Shown here in pieces: positions 1-8,243 of a stretch of DNA of 64,000 bases. Origin of the DNA: Psychrobacter sp. BI730 (GTDB taxonomy: Bacteria; Pseudomonadota; Gammaproteobacteria; Pseudomonadales; Moraxellaceae); NCBI RefSeq assembly GCF_013414195.1, contig NZ_JAATTV010000004.1:203338-267337 (forward strand). Reading direction: 5' to 3'. Position 1 is the first letter of the stretch, and each line of letters opens with the position of its first letter. The notes beneath the pieces were generated by a model that made no database searches, had not been told where the DNA came from, and was given only the letters and a program-made list of their open reading frames with translations. The translations under genes and the position numbers were made by a program.

Positions 1-194
1 TGCATCGTATTGCTTCTTTGGCTTCCGGTGGTTTGGATTCATTACCACATAATGGGGCAATAATAACAATGCTAACCATTTGTGGTTTGACTCATAGAGA
101 GTCCTATAAAGACATATTTGCTACTGCTGTGGTCATTCCTTTAATTGCTCTCATTCTAGTCATCATACTCGGTACCCTATTCGGATCTTTTTAG
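1..194 (+). CDS. GntP-family permease, C-terminal end (5' end outside window)
   Basis: The reading frame is open from the window edge and ends in TAG at 192-194, giving about 63 residues. The segment starting HRIASLASGGLDSLPHNGA is typical of the last conserved loop of GntP/D-beta-hydroxybutyrate permease-type transporters. It is followed by one hydrophobic helix (ATAVVIPLIALILVIILG), the final membrane span. The product would be an inner-membrane proton-coupled importer of a small carboxylate. Only the tail is visible, so the substrate cannot be judged. A strong hairpin follows the stop, and then the recombinase operon begins, so whatever lay downstream may have been displaced. Confidence 0.75.
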   Translation, partial: HRIASLASGGLDSLPHNGAIITMLTICGLTHRESYKDIFATAVVIPLIALILVIILGTLFGSF

Positions 195-214
195 AAAGTG
201 CGATTTCCTGTCTA

Positions 215-250
215 TGTAGCTATGGACGTTTACCATACGTCTTAGCTACA
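215..250. terminator. Long inverted repeat after the permease gene
   Basis: TGTAGCTA (215-222) and GACGT (225-229) pair with ACGTC (237-241) and TAGCTACA (243-250), forming a 13-bp interrupted stem with a short loop. A modest T-rich tract (CTCTTTT) follows. It could be the terminator of the permease gene, or a structured end of the recombinase element that begins downstream. The rest of 195-572 shows no convincing coding potential; it is the leader of the 573-1172 gene. Confidence 0.5.
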
Positions 251-572
251 ACTGCTCTTTTCGATAAAGCTCTATCAATAAGTATAAGTAATAGCACGCA
301 CTATCGCTTGATAGCTGGAAAATAGCATCACAAAAATCAAAGCCACATGGTGTCTCAAAGCCATATAACACACTTTTCTTACCAGTTTAGTAAAACCTCC
401 TAGCTTTCTTATTTCATCATAAACACCTTCTAAATTCTTAACATTAAGACTTTCAGTCTATAAATAGGATTGTCATCAATTTTGTCTATGAAAGCTTAAA
501 AGCGTAGCAAGACGTCATTTGCTGTCGCTTAATTCAAGTGTTTGACTTAAAACCTCATAAATTGGCTTTCAA

Positions 573-1172
573 TTGTTTGCTAATACTCGTAAATTATTAG
601 TGGAGGTCAATACACAGGATATAACGACCAAGTCATCAACTCGATATCTTAGTGGGAAAGACATGAAATCACTATCGATTGCTAAGCTACAAACACTCAA
701 TGTGCTTGTATATTCAGAAATCATTAGTCTGTTTGATATTTATACCTGCCATATCAGACCACTTCTAAATAGCCAGGCTATCGAACTTGAGCAAAGTAAT
801 GCTTGCTTAAAACTTACCTGCTTTATAAAAGAGGAGGAAAAGTGGTTCTTGCTCAATAACTTTGAGCTATTTCATATGGCAAAAAGCCCTTATATTGATT
901 TTGATCTATTAAGAGAAGAAGTAGCCGTGAAATATATATCAAAGAAACAGTCTAATTTTGACATCAGTTTTTACGAGCTTATTGATCTCATCGCAAAATA
1001 CAACAAAAAAATAAATATCAAGCTCATTTACACGCAGCTAAACGAGAGCTTGGATCAAGAGATAAACCAAAAATTATTTGGCAAAAATATTTTTGCTATT
1101 ACTACATTTTGTCGGCTTATAAACATAAGTGAGCAAACTTATTACAAGCGACCTTCTGAGGCTGTTTTATGA
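573..1172 (+). CDS. Small protein of the recombinase operon, unknown family
   Basis: A 199-residue frame opens at a TTG. An ATG at 663 preceded by GGGAAAG would give 169 residues and is an equally good start. No catalytic motif is recognised. The last ~30 residues (FCRLINISEQTYYKR) resemble a helix-turn-helix end, so DNA binding is possible but unproven. The stop overlaps the next start as ATGA (1169-1172), which is strong evidence of translational coupling with the large recombinase-like gene. By position it resembles accessory proteins of multi-gene tyrosine recombinase units (Tn554-like, recombinase-in-trio and gamma-mobile-trio classes), but I cannot assign it to any of these. Confidence 0.6.
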   Translation: MFANTRKLLVEVNTQDITTKSSTRYLSGKDMKSLSIAKLQTLNVLVYSEIISLFDIYTCHIRPLLNSQAIELEQSNACLKLTCFIKEEEKWFLLNNFELFHMAKSPYIDFDLLREEVAVKYISKKQSNFDISFYELIDLIAKYNKKINIKLIYTQLNESLDQEINQKLFGKNIFAITTFCRLINISEQTYYKRPSEAVL

Positions 1173-3652
1173 CTGAGAATGATGATACCTCTCCCAATGA
1201 AGAACACTTGCTGTCGGCACAGACCATTGCTCATATAAAGAATAATAAAGCACTTGTTTACCCAGAATCTGTCTTAAAGGCTATCTCTACCATTATTGCT
1301 ACAGTAGATGGTAGTTATGAACGAGATGACGATGCGATTGAGTATTTATCAGAAACTGTCATACAAACACTACAAAAAAGGCCAGTTGACGATCAGTATA
1401 TGCAAATCAATCGTAAAGATTTGGCACAAAAACCATTGATGATGCAACTGCTTATCCTAATGCAAGATATCGTCATTAAACGGCAGTTAGGTCAAGCAGT
1501 GCAACAACTAGTTTGGTTATCCATAGCGATGCACACAGCAGCTCTACTTATCTTTCACAATAGAAAAACTGACACTGATAATATATTAATGCAGTTTAAA
1601 CAGGCTCAGTTTTCAAGCTCTGTAAGACGAACGTGGATTTGGCGTGAACTACCCGATTTACCTCAGATGACCATAAGTGTAGAGTACATATCTAACACCC
1701 TCAATGATCTATTAAAGCAGAAAAAAAGTGAGAAAGTAAAAAAAGATGAATCTGATGAAAAAGCCAAACTGAGCCAAATAGAAAAAATAACGACTGCCTA
1801 TCAAAATGCGCATACGTTACGCAAGCCTAAACCCGATCGTAAGAAGACACTACGTAAGCGTAGACCCAAACGTAAGAAGCCACCTAAACATATTAAAATT
1901 ACAGCTATCAACTTAGCAGATAACACATCGAGATTGCCCTTAGACTCTACTGCAACGAGCCACAACTGGAATACCACGCCTAGCAATGATGCATGGGTTA
2001 ACACACGTGATGATATAGAACACAGCGCTATCGCCATAGATCTTGCATTTTTAGACGCTAATACTGAAAGCTATGAAGGGTTAACCACTAGTTTTGAAGA
2101 GCGTATTGACCACTATGAAGCACCCTATGTCAGCTATGGCGAATATCCAAACCCGTTGATCAAAAACTCTATACCGCTCCAAACTATAGATTTATCGCTA
2201 CAGCAAAACTACATGTCTCAGCGCAATCTAGCGCTTAACTCTAACACGCGCTTACTCTCCCTTGCCGGATACCAAGCGTTATTTGCTGCGCTCAACCAAG
2301 ATGCAAGCACCTTACCAGAATCAGAGATTGATAAAACGTGTGCGGGTATTTTACTGTTATCTATGATTACCGGGCTGCCAGTTAAGTCCTTACTAATACC
2401 CGGCTATATCGGTCATCCTAGAATTTTCAATCTTGAAGGCAAAAAGTATTACATTAAACATAGCTTAGGTATTACTAAAAGGTCCACAAGCCAAACATTG
2501 CCCGAAAAGGGTTATGAAAATACTTTGGATACCATCAAAGTTCCACTGCCATTGTGGCTTGTATATGATTTACTTGCTAGCGAGTTGCCATCAAAAGAAG
2601 ACTTTACGGCCTATCTTGCCGACTTGCGTAGAAACCTTGGATTGCCGTACCTGTCCGTCAATCGTATAGAGACCGCACTACATGTCATGCTCTCTCGTTA
2701 TACACCTAATTGTCATGCACATATCGCCGATATCATCTGTCGCACGCCTGCGTCCCATGCTCCTGCAATGTACTATAGTAGCCACACCAGCGAAGCACTT
2801 ATGACACACTATAAATCAGTACTGGGCATATTTAATAGCAACAGTGATTTTGACTTAACTTATATCACCCCTTGGCATAAATATAAGGTAGGCTCAGCGT
2901 TTGCGCTAACGATTGAAACCGTTTGCGACATCGTAAATGAGATGAAGTACTGGACTGATCAAAGTTCAAACGATGAGGAGCACTTTAATAGAACCAGTAT
3001 TTTTGTATGGTTTGTCTTTTGCCTTTTAACGGGCGTGCGACCAAATAACGGTCTTGGCAAGATGTACGATATCGATCTTGATATGGGTTGGCTGCTCATC
3101 AATGACAAGCCTGTCAAGAAGGTCAAAAGTGATCGTCTCATTCCGCTATGCCCCACACTTATACGCCATCTAACAGACTATAGAGCGTATTTGATTAATT
3201 ATCAGGCAAAGCACCAAGGTCATCATGACATCAGCGCTATTATTGACAATATCCGTTTGGGTAATGATGAAGCACTATTAAAGCTGTTATATGAGCGAGC
3301 TCCTAGTGCTAACTCCCCTACTCTTAAAGACATTAAGCGTGGCGATGCTTATCATATGACTAAGCACATCATTGACGCCAACCCTTATTGGACACGTCAT
3401 TTTGTACGTACTCAGCTTGAGAAACGTGGCGTTCAGCTTCCACTCATCAACACCATTATTGGTCATGAAAAAGCTCGTCAAGAAATATTGGGACGTTTCT
3501 CATCAAGTAGTAAGGCAGATATTAAGCGTGTAGCGTCCGTGTTTGAAAAAATCGCAGCACAGCTTGGGTTATCAGATGTCACAATCAATTATTACCCTAA
3601 TTCAAATCATGTTGGCACAAGCACTGCAGAGGTTGACCATGCTAATAAATGA
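1169..3652 (+). CDS. Large tyrosine-recombinase-like protein with altered nucleophile site
   Basis: 827 residues, about twice the usual integrase length. The C-terminal quarter has the tyrosine recombinase layout: TGVRPNNG with Arg about residue 624, a Lys/Arg beta-hairpin (VKSDRLIPL, Lys 653), RHFVRTQ with His 744 and Arg 747, and IIGH with His 766. Where the nucleophilic Tyr is expected there is LGRFSS, with Phe about 777, so the protein may not cleave DNA itself. Residues ~190-245 are a very basic stretch rich in KKKP/RRPKRKK. The start is fixed by the ATGA overlap with the upstream gene. The stop lies 14 bp inside the next gene's start. It is probably a partner subunit in a multi-recombinase complex. 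Confidence 0.75.
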   Translation: MTENDDTSPNEEHLLSAQTIAHIKNNKALVYPESVLKAISTIIATVDGSYERDDDAIEYLSETVIQTLQKRPVDDQYMQINRKDLAQKPLMMQLLILMQDIVIKRQLGQAVQQLVWLSIAMHTAALLIFHNRKTDTDNILMQFKQAQFSSSVRRTWIWRELPDLPQMTISVEYISNTLNDLLKQKKSEKVKKDESDEKAKLSQIEKITTAYQNAHTLRKPKPDRKKTLRKRRPKRKKPPKHIKITAINLADNTSRLPLDSTATSHNWNTTPSNDAWVNTRDDIEHSAIAIDLAFLDANTESYEGLTTSFEERIDHYEAPYVSYGEYPNPLIKNSIPLQTIDLSLQQNYMSQRNLALNSNTRLLSLAGYQALFAALNQDASTLPESEIDKTCAGILLLSMITGLPVKSLLIPGYIGHPRIFNLEGKKYYIKHSLGITKRSTSQTLPEKGYENTLDTIKVPLPLWLVYDLLASELPSKEDFTAYLADLRRNLGLPYLSVNRIETALHVMLSRYTPNCHAHIADIICRTPASHAPAMYYSSHTSEALMTHYKSVLGIFNSNSDFDLTYITPWHKYKVGSAFALTIETVCDIVNEMKYWTDQSSNDEEHFNRTSIFVWFVFCLLTGVRPNNGLGKMYDIDLDMGWLLINDKPVKKVKSDRLIPLCPTLIRHLTDYRAYLINYQAKHQGHHDISAIIDNIRLGNDEALLKLLYERAPSANSPTLKDIKRGDAYHMTKHIIDANPYWTRHFVRTQLEKRGVQLPLINTIIGHEKARQEILGRFSSSSKADIKRVASVFEKIAAQLGLSDVTINYYPNSNHVGTSTAEVDHANK

Positions 3653-6600
3653 AATACAGCTGCCAAAAATTATTGATGGCTTAGCAAAATTTGATGGTAG
3701 AAAAAAGCGCTATGTACCATATCCTTCGCTACTTAACGATAGTAACCCTGCAAGAAAACGTGAATTACAGCTATTAGTAAATCTACAGACCCAGTGGGAA
3801 CTCTTACTTGAAATACATCCTGGCAACATTAGGTTCGTCCAATCTTTTAATAAATATTACGGGCACTACGAACAAGTACTTTGGCCAGATAGTCGCACCT
3901 TTTTAGCTATACCGAACCCTGTAAGTTTTGCTGATGAGTTATGGTTACCAGAAAGCCAGATGCTAGGTCAGTTTCAGCGTGATTTTAATAATAAGCTAAA
4001 GCCTTTATCGGGCGAAGGGTTCGATAAGTTTCAAGAGATTGTTCAGAATAAAATTTCTCAAGCTTATAAAACTACCAAAACACTAAAACAAGCATGGCAA
4101 ACCGTTAGTCAGTTTATCGATTATCAAAATAAGCACTATATGCTTGCTGAGCATCACTATCCTAAGATAATCGCGCCACAGCCTATAAAGTTTAACCCAT
4201 TAATTACTGATAAAAGCTGGGTTAAAAACGGTAAGGTGCTAGTCAAAATTGTTCGCGCAGTAGAGCATAATTGGGAGCAAACAGCCGATTATAGCCAAGA
4301 TCAGATTATTGGCTGGCTGATATTCTCAGGAATTGTATATGGCGGTATCAATGAGGTGCAAATGCTACAATGGTGGCTTACCTCATTGCTCGCCAAAGAG
4401 TATCAGCCATTTATCAAAGAAAGGATAATGGTCTCGCCGCGCTTTGTGCAAAAGCGCTTTGGTAACGAGCGCGAAGAAGGTAGTGACAAGCTTTATAACA
4501 CCAAGCAAATCGTTGTAGATATGGTCAGTCAGTGTTGGTTGATGAATTACCATAAAAGCAGCAGTCCAGCAGAGACCACACATATCATTGCCAAGCTGTC
4601 AGAAGATAAGATCAAACAATACTTGACCATGGTTTTGTCTGATTTGATCAAGCCTTTAAATATTGACTTGCTTCCCTTTCTAAGGTTTTTACGTTACGCC
4701 AGTTATTACTGGGAGGGTCTCGATGACGCTGATATTGATCATGCCTCAGTTGGGGTACTGCGAGGTATGCATAACACTGCAGGACTGAGTACGCAGGACT
4801 TTTATCGGTTTTTGAATCAGAAATATCAGCATACAAATGAACCTTATGATCTAGAACATATTTTAACGCTGTCTATCAGCAAAAACTCTACTAATCAAAA
4901 AGAAAAAACTAACATTTCCACCAAAAAGATAGAGGTTAGAAAGTCTGATTTGATTGTAAATCTGACTAAAGACTTCAAAATGGATGAAAAACAGACACAG
5001 CAAAAAACCAGTAAAAAGCCGCCTACCCTTATCGAAAGAGTACAAAAACGTTATAAGCAATACGATGACTTAAGTGAAAAGATTTTATTAGATTGGGTAC
5101 TCAGTTTGCTAAGCCGAAAAGGACCACCGAACAACGTAACTATTTTGAAATATCTTAGAGCTATAGGCTATGAATGGTTATATTTCACAACAGCGCAGCC
5201 GCTTGATATTTGGTCAGAGGAAGATTTTGAAGAGCTCTATGAAGATATTTTAGAGTACAAAGCTGTCGTACGTAATAATACTGACATTGTATATTCTGCC
5301 AATTTATTGAAGAGTATGCACAATTTCGCTAAGGCCAAATACAACCTACCCTCCGTGAACTTCCAACATTCCAAAAATGGTCGGCGTGTACGTGCGGAGC
5401 TGATATCACCGCAAGCGTACCAAGCCATTATTACGCAGATACTGGGTTCTGTAGATATATTGGAGCGGGAGATGTTCGCGCTTTTATTTATCTTAGTCTA
5501 TCGTACTGGGATGCGCAAAAAAGAGCTGTTAGGACTTAAGTATAATGACATCGAAGGTCTAAAGGCAGCCACACCCTCAGTGGTGATCAGGCCCAATAGC
5601 TATCGTCCAACTAAGACTCAAAGTAGTATTCGCCGCGTTCCCTTATTTGCCCTATTAAAGCCTAATGAACTGAGTTTTTTTATTAACTTTGTGCAAAGTA
5701 ATATCGGCGGCAATTCAAGCAAATTTATCTTTACCTTATCATCAGAGCAACGCCCTATTGATGACCATGTTCCGTTAAAGTTACTCAAACGAACCTTAAA
5801 AGACATATCGGTAGATGATAATGTTACAGACCATACTTTTCATGGGTTTAGGCATACGGCAGTGAGTAACCTATCTCTGGTGCTAGTAGGCCATTCAGAT
5901 CTCGTAGAAGCCCTTACCGATTATGACGAAAGCGACGTACTCCGCATCAAACAAGGCATACTCGGAGAGCATATCAATGCACAAGATCGCTGGTATGCTC
6001 TCTCAGGTATTATGGGCCACTTATCGCCTGAGCGGAGCTTTGAGTATTACAACCATTTTGCCACACTGATGGCGACCTATACGCTTAGTAAAGCAGATAT
6101 AACATTGCCAGAGCGGACGCTGTATAACGTAACAGGTTTTACGAACAAAAAGCTTAAGGAGAATAATGCGACTGTTCGTAATAGTAGCGTCAGCATACCT
6201 AGTATTCGTACACTCTTATTTAAAAATATTATAGAAGGCAAACGCAAGTCACCGAAGTTTACGGTCGAAAGCTGTGATAAGCAACTTCTCTTGAATACCA
6301 ATACGCCAGCCGCTGATGAATTGTTTGGTCGTTATGGTCTAAACCGAGTACAGCTGCTGTTACAGACTTATGATAAAGAGATGCCATTAAGTAAGGCAGC
6401 CCAGTTAGCAAATATTTCTATTCACGATGCAAAGGTTCTAATAGAACGTGCCAGCGAGATTATCGACATCACTACCAAACGCGGCAAACCTCGCTTTGTT
6501 AAGCTATCAGATTCAAATACCCCTGTACTGAGTCCACTGAACATTCAATACCAAAGTGACTTAAGATTGCTATCGCTTTTGTTAAGTAATGCTTACCGTC

Positions 6601-6977
6601 TACGAGAAAAATCAGAGACTGATTGGACTTGGTTTATTGAGATATGTCGTGAAAAACTATCTGTTAGCAGAGCATACCTACCATTTAGAACAGAGGATGA
6701 GAAGGAGTTGCAGCGGTTCATTGGTATTGCTGAGAAACTGCTACCTTTGAAGCGTTGGCTAGTGAGTAGCAACGAAGATTTATTGATGAAAACTATGTCA
6801 TCTACTGACTATCGAGATATTAAGCAGCAATCTAATGATTCGAAAAATGCTCTCCATATCGGTATTGCTAGTCAAGACCATAGGGAACGGACTAACAAGT
6901 GGCAATACTCACCACTACTACGGTTTTTTGTGCATATGATGCTGATTACAGATGAAACATTATCTATTGCGAATTAA
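3639..6977 (+). CDS. Very large tyrosine recombinase (catalytically complete)
   Basis: With the ATG at 3639, preceded by AGAGG, the product is 1112 residues. A longer frame reaches a TTG at 3543 but would overlap the previous gene by 110 bp. Residues ~600-820 carry the full catalytic set: YRTGMRKKELLGL (Arg 626), RPTKTQSSIRRVPL (Lys 659), HGFRHT (His 735, Arg 738), and GHLSPERSFEYYNH (His 794, Tyr 803). An insertion of ~50 residues separates HGFRHT from the GH motif. In the first third, GIVYGGINEVQML looks like a decayed copy of the Arg motif with Gly in place of Arg, so the protein may contain two recombinase folds. It is probably the active strand-transfer subunit of the operon. Confidence 0.8.
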   Translation: MLINEIQLPKIIDGLAKFDGRKKRYVPYPSLLNDSNPARKRELQLLVNLQTQWELLLEIHPGNIRFVQSFNKYYGHYEQVLWPDSRTFLAIPNPVSFADELWLPESQMLGQFQRDFNNKLKPLSGEGFDKFQEIVQNKISQAYKTTKTLKQAWQTVSQFIDYQNKHYMLAEHHYPKIIAPQPIKFNPLITDKSWVKNGKVLVKIVRAVEHNWEQTADYSQDQIIGWLIFSGIVYGGINEVQMLQWWLTSLLAKEYQPFIKERIMVSPRFVQKRFGNEREEGSDKLYNTKQIVVDMVSQCWLMNYHKSSSPAETTHIIAKLSEDKIKQYLTMVLSDLIKPLNIDLLPFLRFLRYASYYWEGLDDADIDHASVGVLRGMHNTAGLSTQDFYRFLNQKYQHTNEPYDLEHILTLSISKNSTNQKEKTNISTKKIEVRKSDLIVNLTKDFKMDEKQTQQKTSKKPPTLIERVQKRYKQYDDLSEKILLDWVLSLLSRKGPPNNVTILKYLRAIGYEWLYFTTAQPLDIWSEEDFEELYEDILEYKAVVRNNTDIVYSANLLKSMHNFAKAKYNLPSVNFQHSKNGRRVRAELISPQAYQAIITQILGSVDILEREMFALLFILVYRTGMRKKELLGLKYNDIEGLKAATPSVVIRPNSYRPTKTQSSIRRVPLFALLKPNELSFFINFVQSNIGGNSSKFIFTLSSEQRPIDDHVPLKLLKRTLKDISVDDNVTDHTFHGFRHTAVSNLSLVLVGHSDLVEALTDYDESDVLRIKQGILGEHINAQDRWYALSGIMGHLSPERSFEYYNHFATLMATYTLSKADITLPERTLYNVTGFTNKKLKENNATVRNSSVSIPSIRTLLFKNIIEGKRKSPKFTVESCDKQLLLNTNTPAADELFGRYGLNRVQLLLQTYDKEMPLSKAAQLANISIHDAKVLIERASEIIDITTKRGKPRFVKLSDSNTPVLSPLNIQYQSDLRLLSLLLSNAYRLREKSETDWTWFIEICREKLSVSRAYLPFRTEDEKELQRFIGIAEKLLPLKRWLVSSNEDLLMKTMSSTDYRDIKQQSNDSKNALHIGIASQDHRERTNKWQYSPLLRFFVHMMLITDETLSIAN

Positions 6978-7086
6978 GCTTCTTGTACTAGCGTCCTTTG
7001 TCATAATGACTTATAGATTTGCCTGATGGCGATACCACAAAAAATATTATTTTTATTAGTCAATAACATTCGTAGGAGCTTCCTTG

Positions 7087-7458
7087 GTGCACAACAGTAA
7101 ATCACAAACCTCTATATCGAGCCTAGATTTTAATAACCTACGCAGACTTATGGATACTTTAATCAATCTAAAAAAAATTGATGATCTGGATTCTCTTGAT
7201 GCTGACTACAGCTTTGAATGGCAAAAAGATGCCAACGAAATGATTGATGGCATCAATCAGTATGTCGAGCAAACTTTATCTAGTCTAGAATCAGAGAGCT
7301 ACCAAAATGCTCACTGCAGTCTTACTTCTTTGAGAATACGCCTACAAGAGCTAAGGGGTACAATAGATGGGATTACTAACGATGCCATTTTAATGAATTG
7401 TGATAATGAAGAATTTACTTGGCCACCATTGAGTGAAGAGTGTCGTCTTCTTGAGTGA
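7087..7458 (+). CDS. Small acidic helical protein closing the recombinase operon
   Basis: About 123 residues. Starts are GTG 7087 (AGGAG 8 bp upstream) or TTG 7084. The protein is acidic and predicted helical, with a Leu-rich pattern (LSSLESESYQNAH) suggesting a short coiled coil, and no recognised domain. It follows the large recombinase by ~110 bp and ends 60 bp before a convergent catabolic operon. Tn554-class elements also end with a ~125-residue protein (TnpC), so an accessory role in transposition is plausible. I see no sequence motif that proves the relationship. Confidence 0.6.
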   Translation: MHNSKSQTSISSLDFNNLRRLMDTLINLKKIDDLDSLDADYSFEWQKDANEMIDGINQYVEQTLSSLESESYQNAHCSLTSLRIRLQELRGTIDGITNDAILMNCDNEEFTWPPLSEECRLLE

Positions 7459-7517
7459 AGAGGCTGAGCAATGCTAGATATTCATAGAATTATACCTTTG
7501 TTGCGACACACTATAAC

Positions 7518-8243
7518 CTATACTCCACCCGCGCCGCGACTAGATGCTTCGCTATTTTCAACTAATATAGCTGCTGCTGTTTTTTTGAGTATCGCCCACT
7601 GTTCGTCATCGACATAGATACCCTCTTTCCATGCGCGCTGATGGGTTTCAAACAGCTCATCTGTCGATATTTTACGGTCGAAATGCTGGATATCATGTTC
7701 GATATCGAAGTTTTGAGTCGCAATCTCGATGACCATATCATTGGTATTGTAATTTGACTGTGCCTTGTCAAAAAAGTAAAGGTCAGGATAGACAAACCCT
7801 TGATTCAACGTAAATAACGTATGCTTGGGCACAGAGCCGTTATCCCATTTGGCCAAACAAGCATAGCCTTTGGCCGCCAGCCCTACCAGCTCACTATAGG
7901 CCAGCCAGCGATTATGACAGTTCTGCAAGTAAATATGAAAGTGTGCAGAAGCACCCATTTTTTCAAGAGCGTAATCGATGATCGTCGGTAAGTGACACGC
8001 CAAGCTACTACCGTGCAAATCTAAACGCATCGCCTTAGCATCTTGATGGACGATATCAATTGGCGTATCGCTCTCGGTTAAAATATACGGACTGGCATTG
8101 TTAAAGTGTCTGACGCCATCCAAGCCTGCCATCTGTAATTCAGCAACCATTGTAGCGATTACATCAGCCTCCCCAACTTCTCGATGCATCCCAGTAAAGG
8201 CTTTATACACCATTGCTACGATTTCATTATGCGATACGATCAT
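7518..8243 (-). CDS. DUF3726 domain protein
   Basis: 241 residues, resembling DUF3726 proteins throughout; the N-terminus MIVSHNEIVAMVYKAF is typical. Function is unknown. It is the last gene of a six-gene minus-strand operon (RidA, aldehyde dehydrogenase, M19 hydrolase, BCCT transporter, 579-residue protein, DUF3726). Its ATG lies 17 bp inside the preceding gene, so translation is coupled and the two unknown proteins probably act together. No signal peptide or membrane segment is evident, so it is likely cytoplasmic. Conserved His and Trp residues (HFHIYLQNCHNRWLAY) could form a binding site, but that is a guess. Confidence 0.65.
   Translation of the reverse strand: MIVSHNEIVAMVYKAFTGMHREVGEADVIATMVAELQMAGLDGVRHFNNASPYILTESDTPIDIVHQDAKAMRLDLHGSSLACHLPTIIDYALEKMGASAHFHIYLQNCHNRWLAYSELVGLAAKGYACLAKWDNGSVPKHTLFTLNQGFVYPDLYFFDKAQSNYNTNDMVIEIATQNFDIEHDIQHFDRKISTDELFETHQRAWKEGIYVDDEQWAILKKTAAAILVENSEASSRGAGGV

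Noticed and set aside
3543..3638. TTG-initiated extension of the large recombinase
   Set aside because: Lies in the end of the upstream gene; the ATG at 3639 has a good ribosome site and a normal short overlap.
6741..6770. Match of ~23 bp between the recombinase gene and 37833-37855
   Set aside because: Short, several mismatches and no extension on either side; probably chance.
573..7458. Assignment to the gamma-mobile-trio or recombinase-in-trio class
   Set aside because: General architecture is similar, but the sizes, gene order and lack of visible cargo do not allow a firm assignment without a profile search.
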